From positions 1 to 29,770 of the forward strand of contig JAQICF010000255.1 of assembly GCA_027858795.1 (NCBI GenBank): DNA of 29,770 nt, given 5' to 3'. The notes beneath the pieces are model-generated. The model made no database searches. It was not told the DNA's origin and worked only from the letters and a program-made list of their open reading frames with translations. A program made the translations under genes and the position numbers. Within the stretch, counting starts at the first letter, position 1. Every line of letters begins with the position of its first letter. The DNA comes from Candidatus Delongbacteria bacterium. Its GTDB lineage: Bacteria > Delongbacteria > UBA4055. Below, piece by piece: positions 23,193-29,770 of the stretch.

Positions 23193-24296
23193 GTGATAAA
23201 AAAAATTCAACATACCGATACTGAGATAAAACAAGCTCTTACATATATAGAGATTTTTGATCCGTCGGATGAGATAAACTGTAAAGGTTGTGGCTACAAT
23301 ACCTGCCGTGAATTTGCTCAAGCTATGCTAAATGGAGAATCGAGACCATCTCAGTGTACGGCTCTTTCAAAAAAGATAATTGATAAACTAAAGAAAAAAG
23401 AAACACAACTTCGTGAAAATATTTTCTTCCAACAGGAAATAATTGATAGTATCCCTGTTCCAATAGTGTATGAGGAACTTTACGGAACTATTTTAGGATG
23501 TAACAAGTCATTTGAAGAATTGCTTGGAAGTCCCAAAGAAAAAATAAAGTTCACTAAGATCGTTGATTATACTACTAATACCAAATTTATTAAAATATTA
23601 AAATCAATGAACAAAAGTTTATTGAAAACTCCTGGAAAACAGATAGTTGAACTAGATCTCACCACTTCAGATAATAAAATTAAACGGTTCGAGTTTCACA
23701 GAGCAACATTCTCTAACAGATCAGGGGAGGTGCAAGGTTTTGTAAGTGCTTTCTTTGATATTCATGACAGGGTAAAAGAAAAAGAAGAATTAAAGAAAGC
23801 TAAAGATATTTCAGAGTTATCTTCAAACCTATTGAAGTTGATGCCCTCAGGATTTGTTATCGTTGATAAAGATCTTAAGATCATTGATTCAAATGAAAGT
23901 TTTGTTGAAATGATCGGGGAGGATACAAAACTTATCAATGATATTAATCCTGGACTTAAAGGTGCTGATCTGAGTAAATTGTTGTCATTCCCTGAGCTTT
24001 TTTCGCAACTTCTTGAAAGCGGAGAGAAAACTTTCAGCAAAGATATTCATATAGGTAAAAAACTCTACAAAGTTTCATTGTTCCTGATTCAGAAAAATAC
24101 CATTGTCGGAGCAATTATAAAAGACATGACCGATCCAGAAGTGAACGCTGAAGAAATAGTTAAAAGGGCACAAATGGTTATCAAAGAAAATTTAGATACA
24201 GTTCAGCAGATAGCTTATCTATTGGGTGAAAATGCTTCAAAAACCGAAAATGTTCTAAGTTCCATCATAAATATTTACAAGAATAAAGATGAATAA
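23193..24296 (+). CDS. Fe-S/PAS sensor protein (HfsC-like)
   Basis: The 367-aa protein starts at GTG 23193 behind AAGGAA. An N-terminal four-Cys Fe-S domain (Cys30, Cys33, Cys38 and Cys55 in CKGCGYNTC...C) matches the one inside the hydrogenase-kinase. Two PAS-like domains follow (about 70-205 and 215-320) with short coiled linkers. The C-terminal helix, with KRAQMVIKENL and IAYLLGENASKTE, is typical of proteins next to SpoIIE-type phosphatases in clostridial hydrogenase (Hfs-like) loci. No kinase domain is present. It probably senses redox state through its cluster and signals to the adjacent phosphatase; that link is inferred from gene order in such loci. Confidence 0.8.
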   Translation: MIKKIQHTDTEIKQALTYIEIFDPSDEINCKGCGYNTCREFAQAMLNGESRPSQCTALSKKIIDKLKKKETQLRENIFFQQEIIDSIPVPIVYEELYGTILGCNKSFEELLGSPKEKIKFTKIVDYTTNTKFIKILKSMNKSLLKTPGKQIVELDLTTSDNKIKRFEFHRATFSNRSGEVQGFVSAFFDIHDRVKEKEELKKAKDISELSSNLLKLMPSGFVIVDKDLKIIDSNESFVEMIGEDTKLINDINPGLKGADLSKLLSFPELFSQLLESGEKTFSKDIHIGKKLYKVSLFLIQKNTIVGAIIKDMTDPEVNAEEIVKRAQMVIKENLDTVQQIAYLLGENASKTENVLSSIINIYKNKDE

Positions 24297-24315
24297 AATT
24301 CTAAGAACAAATTAA

Positions 24316-25482
24316 ATGAAAAATATTCATATAGATATCGATTATTTTCAAAAGTATAAGAAAGGGCAGAATACTTTCGGGGATGTGTTTTTGAAAAAAT
24401 ATATCAGAGAGGAAAACAGGAAGATACTTGTTCTCAGTGATGGTATGGGTTCAGGAGTCAAAGCTAATGTCCTTGCAAATCTTACAGCTTCGATGGCTTT
24501 GAATTTTGTAAAAGAGCTTAAAAATGTTGAGCAGACATCTGAACTGATAATGAATATTCTTCCAAAATGCAGTGAGAGAAAGATCAGTTATTCCACTTTC
24601 ACAGTTCTTGATATTAAGGATGATAATACAGTTGAAATGATAGTTTACGATAATCCCTTGCCTGTGATCCTTACAAATAAAGGTAAAGCTATGGTCAAGT
24701 GGAATGAGATTGAGCTTACTGAGGGTGAACACACTGGAAAGAAGATCTATACCAGTTGCTATAAAGCTGATATTGAAGACAGAATAATATTTTATACTGA
24801 CGGAATTACCCAGTCCGGGATCGGCATTGATTCGAATAATGCAGGTTGGGAAACCTCTTCAGTGACAGAATATATTGAGAAAGCTATCAAGAAAGATAAG
24901 AACATCTCTTCAAAAGAACTTTCAGGTAAGGTAGTTCATAAAGCAGAGCTTAACGACGAGTTTAAAATGAAAGATGATGCAAGTTGTGCAACTGTTTATT
25001 TCCGTGAACCGAGAGAATTACTTATTTGCAGTGGTCCTCCGATAGAAAAGGCCAGAGATATGAATTTCTCAATGAACTTTAAAGAATTTTCAGGTAATAA
25101 GATAATCTGTGGTGGAACTACAGCAGAAATTTTAAAGAGAGAACTTGACCTTTTTGAATCTAAAGATATGTTGAAACTTGAAGATGACCTGCCACCGATA
25201 TCATTTTTTGAAGGAATCGATCTTGTAACTGAAGGTATTATGACACTTTCCAAAGTAGAAAAGATGCTAAGTCATAGTAAACTGGCAGAGCTTAAGGACG
25301 GTGCAGCGGAAAGGATTATTAAGCTTATCAGAAACAGTGACAGGGTTAAGTTTCAGGTTGGTACTGCAGCAAATGAATTTCACAGTAATTTTGAATATAA
25401 GATCAGGACTGAGATTATAAAGAGTATTATCAGGATACTCGAAGAGAAGCTTTTGAAAGATATTGAGCTAGAAGTTTTTTAA
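24316..25482 (+). CDS. SpoIIE-family PP2C-type serine/threonine phosphatase (HfsD-like)
   Basis: The 388-aa cytoplasmic protein has a PP2C/SpoIIE core: VLSDGMGSG (Asp42 and Gly43, metal binding), a FYTDGITQS motif mid-domain, and MKDDASCATVYF with metal-binding Asp residues at the end. About 140 C-terminal residues follow whose NEFHSNFEYKIR is not part of the phosphatase core. It is the last gene of the block, 19 nt after the Fe-S/PAS gene, with only a weak ribosome site. SpoIIE phosphatases usually act on anti-anti-sigma-like proteins or on phosphorylated Ser/Thr targets; no STAS-domain partner is encoded here, so the substrate is open. Phosphatase-linked sensory hydrogenases are a known theme. 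Confidence 0.82.
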   Translation: MKNIHIDIDYFQKYKKGQNTFGDVFLKKYIREENRKILVLSDGMGSGVKANVLANLTASMALNFVKELKNVEQTSELIMNILPKCSERKISYSTFTVLDIKDDNTVEMIVYDNPLPVILTNKGKAMVKWNEIELTEGEHTGKKIYTSCYKADIEDRIIFYTDGITQSGIGIDSNNAGWETSSVTEYIEKAIKKDKNISSKELSGKVVHKAELNDEFKMKDDASCATVYFREPRELLICSGPPIEKARDMNFSMNFKEFSGNKIICGGTTAEILKRELDLFESKDMLKLEDDLPPISFFEGIDLVTEGIMTLSKVEKMLSHSKLAELKDGAAERIIKLIRNSDRVKFQVGTAANEFHSNFEYKIRTEIIKSIIRILEEKLLKDIELEVF

Positions 25483-25530
25483 TAGATGATTTTTTTAAAC
25501 AACGGGACTATTTAATCATTTCAAATATTA

Positions 25531-25542
25531 ACGATTAATCGT
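25531..25542. promoter_or_regulatory. 12-bp palindrome upstream of rarA
   Basis: ACGATTAATCGT is a perfect palindrome lying 33 nt before the rarA start, next to a weak TATCTT -10-like box (25542-25547). It may be an operator. No terminator is visible between the phosphatase gene and rarA, so read-through is possible. Confidence 0.3.
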
Positions 25543-25575
25543 ATCTTAATAATTCAACAGAAAGAAGAGAAACTT

Positions 25576-26913
25576 ATGCAACAATTATTTGAATACGGTG
25601 AAGATAATATAGAGGATGTAGCACCTGAAATGATACCTTTGGCAGAGCGTATCCGTGCCGATAAGCTTTCTGACTATGTCGGGCAGGAGCATTTGACAGG
25701 GAAGAACGGGATCATCAGTAAAATGCTAAAAGGGAATACAGTTTTTTCTATGATGTTCTGGGGACCTCCTGGAACGGGGAAGACCACTCTTGCCAGATTG
25801 ATCGCGAATGTATCAAATTCAAAATTTATTAAGATCAGTGCTGTAAGCTCAGGTGTGAAAGAGCTTAGAGAGATCATTTTTAACGCTTCAGTTTCTGTAA
25901 GGAACGGTCAGAGTGTTATTCTTTTCATAGATGAGATCCACAGGTATAACAAAGGTCAGCAGGATGCTCTTTTGAATTCAGTGGAAAAGGGTATTATTCG
26001 TCTCATTGGTGCTACTACAGAGAATCCGTCTTTCGAGGTTAACTCTGCACTGCTTTCCAGATCTATGGTACTGAAGCTGAAATCACTTGATGATAAATCT
26101 TTGCTGAATATTCTTGAAAGAGCGATCAAAGATGATGTCGTTATCAAAGAGATGAAGGTTTCTCTTGATGATGAATCTAAGAAGATCCTTATTGAAACTT
26201 CCGGTGGAGATGCCAGAAAGATGCTTAATACTTTAGAGCTGGCAATTCATATCATAGGTAAGAAGAAAAATATTAAGATCACTGCAAGAGAAGTGAAGAA
26301 TGCTCTTACTGACGGTAGAAAACGATATGATAAGACCGGTGATTATCATTATGATATTATAAGTGCATTTATAAAAAGTGTCAGAGGTTCAGATCCTGAT
26401 GCAGCTTTGTATTATCTTGCCAGAATGCTTGATGCAGGTGAAAAACCTGAGTTCTTAGCTAGAAGATTATTGATTTTAGCTTCAGAAGATATTGGAAATG
26501 CATCTCCAAATGGTTTGGTTATCGCACAAGCTTGTTTTGATGCTGTCAGAGTTCTCGGAATGCCTGAAGGTAGAATTACTTTAGCTCAGACAACCACATA
26601 TCTTGCTTCACAACCAAAATCTAATGCTTCATATATGGCTTTGAAAAAAGCTGAGAAAGCCGTTGAAGAAGCAGGTGATATGGCTGAAGTTCCTCTTCAT
26701 CTTCGAAATGCACCTACAAAGTTGATGAAAAAACTCGACTACGGTAAGGGATATATTTATCCTCATGATGAGGAAGGTCATTTCATTGATCAGGATTATA
26801 TGCCTGAGAGATTGAAAGGGGAGCAGTTTTATTTTCCTTCTGAAAATGGGTTGGAGAAGCAGATCAAGGAGAGGTTGAAAGGCTATTGGAAAGGGAAGAA
26901 AAAATATCCTTAA
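25576..26913 (+). CDS. rarA: Replication-associated recombination protein A (RarA/MgsA), AAA+ ATPase
   Basis: The 445-aa protein is a clamp-loader-like AAA+ ATPase that acts at stalled replication forks with single-strand DNA-binding protein. It shows Walker A GPPGTGKTT (63-71), Walker B LFIDEIHRYNKGQQD, sensor 1 GATTENPSFEVN and arginine finger SALLSR, then the tetramerisation domain with GSDPDAALYYLARML and ASEDIGNASP. It starts at ATG 25576 after AAGAAGAGAAAC. Its length and motifs are normal. The 3' end overlaps the convergent miaA gene by 50 bases, an unusual but clearly readable overlap on opposite strands. Confidence 0.95.
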   Translation: MQQLFEYGEDNIEDVAPEMIPLAERIRADKLSDYVGQEHLTGKNGIISKMLKGNTVFSMMFWGPPGTGKTTLARLIANVSNSKFIKISAVSSGVKELREIIFNASVSVRNGQSVILFIDEIHRYNKGQQDALLNSVEKGIIRLIGATTENPSFEVNSALLSRSMVLKLKSLDDKSLLNILERAIKDDVVIKEMKVSLDDESKKILIETSGGDARKMLNTLELAIHIIGKKKNIKITAREVKNALTDGRKRYDKTGDYHYDIISAFIKSVRGSDPDAALYYLARMLDAGEKPEFLARRLLILASEDIGNASPNGLVIAQACFDAVRVLGMPEGRITLAQTTTYLASQPKSNASYMALKKAEKAVEEAGDMAEVPLHLRNAPTKLMKKLDYGKGYIYPHDEEGHFIDQDYMPERLKGEQFYFPSENGLEKQIKERLKGYWKGKKKYP

Positions 26914-27802
26914 TCTGTATTGGTCCGAACCATTGAACTTCTTTAATTCTCTTAAACCAGGTGATCTGTCGCTTGGAAAAGTGACGTGTATTCTTCTGTA
27001 TCTCTTCTATCATTGTATCTTTAGAAATAGACCCATTTAGAAATTGGACTACTTCTTTATACCCGATTGTCTTTGTCAGTCGTTTCAGATCAGATCCATA
27101 TTTATTTGCAAGTGATTCCACTTCTTCGATCAATCCTTCATCTATCATTGTAAGAACTCTGGAGTTTATTCTTTCATAGAGTTTTTCTCTGTCAAGATTC
27201 AATCCAATATAGATCGGTTGAAAGAATCTTTTCTCCTGATGTTCTGTGTGGAGTTCACTGAGTTTCTTGCCTGTGAAATGAAAGACTTCAAGTGCCCTAT
27301 GAATTCTCTGTCTCTGTCCCGGTGGAGTTTTCTCTGCGTATTTAGGGTCAGCTTTCTGCAGCATTGAATAGCAATGTTCTATTGGTAATTGCTCAAGTTC
27401 CTTACGGTATTCTAGTTTTTCAACATCATTTATACCTAGATCATCAAAGAATCCGTGAACAGCTGATTGAATATAAAGTCCACTTCCACCACAGAGAATT
27501 GCTTTTTTACCAGTAGAATAAAGATCAGTCAGTTTCTCTCTGACCTCATTTCCATAGATGTATGAATTATAAATATCGTCTGTAGGTTCTATTATATTAA
27601 TGAAGTGATGTTTTGCTTTTGAAAGTTCTTCGGGAGTAGGTTTTGCAGTTCCGATCGTCATTTCTCTGACCATTTGTCTTGAGTCTGCAGATATTATTTC
27701 AGAGTCAAGCTTTTCTGCTATTAACAAAGAAAGTGAAGTTTTTCCTATTGCAGTAGGACCGACAACAATGGGGATCTTGATATTTTTAAGGTCTAGGGGC
27801 AT
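26864..27802 (-). CDS. miaA: tRNA dimethylallyltransferase (MiaA)
   Basis: The 312-aa enzyme transfers a dimethylallyl group to adenine 37 of tRNAs that read codons starting with U. It has P-loop GPTAIGKT (15-22), SADSRQM, LCGGSGLYI and GQRQRIHRALEV, all family motifs. I chose ATG 27802 behind GGAAAC; the in-frame extension to a TTG at 27847 would run through a hairpin repeat and is not plausible. It lies downstream of mutL in the same direction, the mutL-miaA neighbourhood seen in many bacteria. Its stop lies inside rarA on the other strand. Confidence 0.95.
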   Translation of the reverse strand: MPLDLKNIKIPIVVGPTAIGKTSLSLLIAEKLDSEIISADSRQMVREMTIGTAKPTPEELSKAKHHFINIIEPTDDIYNSYIYGNEVREKLTDLYSTGKKAILCGGSGLYIQSAVHGFFDDLGINDVEKLEYRKELEQLPIEHCYSMLQKADPKYAEKTPPGQRQRIHRALEVFHFTGKKLSELHTEHQEKRFFQPIYIGLNLDREKLYERINSRVLTMIDEGLIEEVESLANKYGSDLKRLTKTIGYKEVVQFLNGSISKDTMIEEIQKNTRHFSKRQITWFKRIKEVQWFGPIQIKDIFSSLSNSLSTSP

Positions 27803-27820
27803 AATTGTTTCCACTCTTTG

Positions 27821-27841
27821 CAAGGGGCTAAAGCCACCTTG
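27821..27841. repeat. Hairpin repeat between mutL and miaA
   Basis: CAAGG plus GGC pairs with GCC plus CCTTG, with one bulged A and a TAAA loop. The GGCTAAAGCC core resembles REP-like intergenic elements of many bacteria. It supports the downstream miaA start. Confidence 0.5.
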
Positions 27842-27847
27842 TTCCAA

Positions 27848-27894
27848 AACCGGTCATCGAGTGATTATGTAGTAATAGTATCGAGATGACGGTT
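27848..27894 (-). repeat. Inverted repeat at the end of mutL
   Basis: AACCGGTCATC (27848-27858) and GATGACGGTT (27885-27894) pair with one bulge and reach the mutL stop codon. No clear T-run follows, so it could be a weak terminator or mRNA 3' stabiliser before miaA. Confidence 0.4.
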
Positions 27895-29690
27895 TATATC
27901 CGCATGAATCTTTTATCGAGTTCCTTCAGAGACAGGTCAATGACAACAGGTCTTCCGTGAGGACAGACATGAGGGAATTCACATTGGAATAGGTCATTAA
28001 TTAGCGTTATCATTTCATCAGGAGTAAGATTCTGTCCGGTCTTAATTGCTCTCTTACAAGAATAAGACGCAGCAACAGATTCAATAACGCCCATTTTCTT
28101 TTTACGGTACAATTTAAAGTTGTCGATCAGGTCAAGAACTTCTCTTTTTTCGTCACCGACTTCAATTCCAAGCGGAGTTTCTTCTATGATAAAAGAATTT
28201 CCACCGAATTCTCTAAGAACAAATCCAAGACCATTCATGTAATCAGTAATTTCCTTTAAAATAAGTCTGTCCTCAAAAGATAATTCGATGTTCACCGGAA
28301 ATAATAGGGCTTGCGAAGGTAGTTTTTCCTTACTGAATGACTTTATAGCTTTTTCATATAGTATTCTTTCATGTGCGACATGTTGATCGATTATCATGAT
28401 ACCTGATTCTACCTGGATAAAAATATATTTATTGTGCATCTGCCAGATATTCTCAGACACTATTACTTCGTTCTGTATATTGAGGATCTTGCTACCAGGA
28501 GTTTCAGGTCTGAAGAAATCTCTCTCTTTCTTAGCAGTATATTTATCAATATTTTCTGAGGTAACATGATCGTTTTCTTTTGGAGTTTGATAAGTATTTG
28601 AGGTTTTGTCAAAAAATTCAGTACCATCATCTGTATTTGGAATTACATCAGAACCAACTTCTTCGTTTTCATTCATTCCAAGGTCATATATGGAAAGTGA
28701 TTCTCTGAGAACTCTGCCAATACCTTCCTGAATCAGTTTCTTAACTCTAAGTTCATCAGTGAACTTCACAGTAAGTTTTGCCGGGTGAACATTCACATCT
28801 AACTCTGAAAAAGGTAGTTCTATGAAAAGAATATAAAATGGATAATAGCCATGTTCGATCATATTTCTAAAAGTATGGAAGACAGTGTAACTTATAATTT
28901 TATCTTCAACGATCCTACCATTGATGAAAAGATATTGATTGTCTTTACCTTTTCTTGCCAGCTCCTTTTTCCCGATGAAACCGGATAAACTATACTGACC
29001 AATGCTATTGGATACTTCTATCAAACTATCTTTGTTAACTTCATTTAGAACAGAACCGATCCTGTTTTTGAGGTCTTCTTTTCTCAGGTCAAAAATCGTT
29101 TTTTCATTATGAATGAATTTTAAATTCAGTTCTGGATGAGATAGTGCAAGTTTTTTGAAGTAAGTGTAAATATATCTGTATTCTTTCATTGCATCTTTTA
29201 AGAACTTTCTTCTCGCAGGTACATTGAAGAATAAAGATTTCACTTTTATCACAGTAGATTGTCTTAGAGGTATAGGTTGAACACCAGAAATAACACCGCC
29301 TTTAATAGTCACAAGCGAACCTTCGTCACTACCTTTTAACCTCGAAGCAGCTTCCACAATAGACACTGATGCTATACTAGGTAAAGCTTCCCCTCTGAAT
29401 CCCATAGTTTCAATTGAAACAAGATCCTCATAATTCTGTATTTTCGAAGTTGCGTGTCTTTCAAATGATAAAAGAAGATCATCTTCAGTCATACCTTTAC
29501 CATTATCTGCGATCTCAATATAAGTTTTGCCACCATCTCTCAACGTAATTGATATTTCATCAGCTTCGGCATCAATTGAGTTCTCAACAAGCTCTTTTAC
29601 AACAGAGAAAGGTCTTTCAACTACTTCACCTGCTGCGATCTTATTTATTAAAATGTCAGGTAATATTGATATGCTCTTTATCATTGTCAT
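27894..29690 (-). CDS. mutL: DNA mismatch repair protein MutL
   Basis: The 598-aa protein links mismatch recognition by MutS to strand excision. The N-terminal GHKL ATPase has Glu36-Asn37 and Asp40 in VENSID, DNGKGM (62-67), GFRGEAL (97-103) and VPARRKFLK. A variable acidic linker (about 335-400) leads to the C-terminal dimerisation/endonuclease domain, with DQHVAHERILYE (matching DQHA-x2-E-x4-E except Ala to Val), SCKRAIKTGQ and CPHGRP. These metal-binding motifs show it is the nicking type used by bacteria without MutH. Start ATG 29690 follows GAGAGAATA; an internal ATG two codons later is an alternative. Confidence 0.96.
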   Translation of the reverse strand: MTMIKSISILPDILINKIAAGEVVERPFSVVKELVENSIDAEADEISITLRDGGKTYIEIADNGKGMTEDDLLLSFERHATSKIQNYEDLVSIETMGFRGEALPSIASVSIVEAASRLKGSDEGSLVTIKGGVISGVQPIPLRQSTVIKVKSLFFNVPARRKFLKDAMKEYRYIYTYFKKLALSHPELNLKFIHNEKTIFDLRKEDLKNRIGSVLNEVNKDSLIEVSNSIGQYSLSGFIGKKELARKGKDNQYLFINGRIVEDKIISYTVFHTFRNMIEHGYYPFYILFIELPFSELDVNVHPAKLTVKFTDELRVKKLIQEGIGRVLRESLSIYDLGMNENEEVGSDVIPNTDDGTEFFDKTSNTYQTPKENDHVTSENIDKYTAKKERDFFRPETPGSKILNIQNEVIVSENIWQMHNKYIFIQVESGIMIIDQHVAHERILYEKAIKSFSKEKLPSQALLFPVNIELSFEDRLILKEITDYMNGLGFVLREFGGNSFIIEETPLGIEVGDEKREVLDLIDNFKLYRKKKMGVIESVAASYSCKRAIKTGQNLTPDEMITLINDLFQCEFPHVCPHGRPVVIDLSLKELDKRFMRI

Positions 29691-29770
29691 TTATTCTCTC
29701 TTCATTATATTTAGCAAAGGAATAATAACAAAGAGATGTGAAAAATTCAATTGATTATTACGAAATTAAT

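Noticed and set aside
27803..27847. TTG start extending MiaA by 15 residues
   Set aside because: It would translate a hairpin repeat; ATG 27802 gives the normal MiaA N-terminus and has a ribosome site.

Overview
The window is about 30 kb of AT-rich bacterial DNA (my estimate is roughly one-third G+C). It looks like an anaerobic, Gram-negative fermenter. Outer-membrane barrel-like proteins with signal peptides indicate two membranes. A hydrogenase-related NADH-oxidising module and Rex-type redox control indicate anaerobic metabolism. Style of genes and repeats would fit an uncultured lineage near the Fibrobacterota/Chlorobi/Bacteroidota, Cloacimonadota or Delongbacteria, but no marker here proves that.

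Layout. (1) 1-7560 is the 3' part of a giant gene joining a TolB-like propeller, long TPR arrays and two CHAT protease domains, the first apparently dead and the second apparently active. (2) 7712-9015 is a tandem pair of secreted barrel-like paralogues. (3) 9318-12392 is a small accessory island: a PD-(D/E)XK nuclease-like protein, a HepT/MntA toxin-antitoxin pair and a DUF4143 ATPase. Fragments of the 3' end of the neighbouring AEC transporter gene lie between these units, so that 3' end appears to be a repeated insertion point. (4) 12389-15584 holds the AEC transporter, a secreted LIM/DA1-like zinc peptidase and an isoaspartyl peptidase. It is separated by a dense cluster of hairpin repeats and shares a palindromic leader box. 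(5) 15856-25482 is the main system, a tightly spaced ten-gene co-directional block. (6) 25576-29690 is ordinary housekeeping: rarA, miaA and mutL.

The ten-gene block encodes a receiver-only regulator, a thioredoxin-like [2Fe-2S] protein, NuoF-like and NuoE-like subunits, an [FeFe]-hydrogenase domain fused to a histidine kinase, a receiver-kinase hybrid, a Rex repressor fused to a receiver domain, another receiver-only protein, an Fe-S/PAS protein and a SpoIIE-type phosphatase. A strong sigma70-like promoter precedes the block, and an 18-base Rex-type palindrome covers its -10 box. I infer a circuit that combines H2 or ferredoxin redox state (hydrogenase-kinase), NADH/NAD+ ratio (Rex Rossmann domain) and phosphorylation (receiver on Rex) to control an NADH-linked electron-transfer module. 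No separate catalytic [FeFe]-hydrogenase HydA gene lies in the window.

The most unusual observations are the Rex-receiver fusion with its apparent own-operon operator, the sensory hydrogenase-kinase with Thr where the proton-relay Cys normally sits, the serial AEC 3'-end duplications around accessory genes, the double-CHAT protein, and the bacterial DA1-like peptidase.
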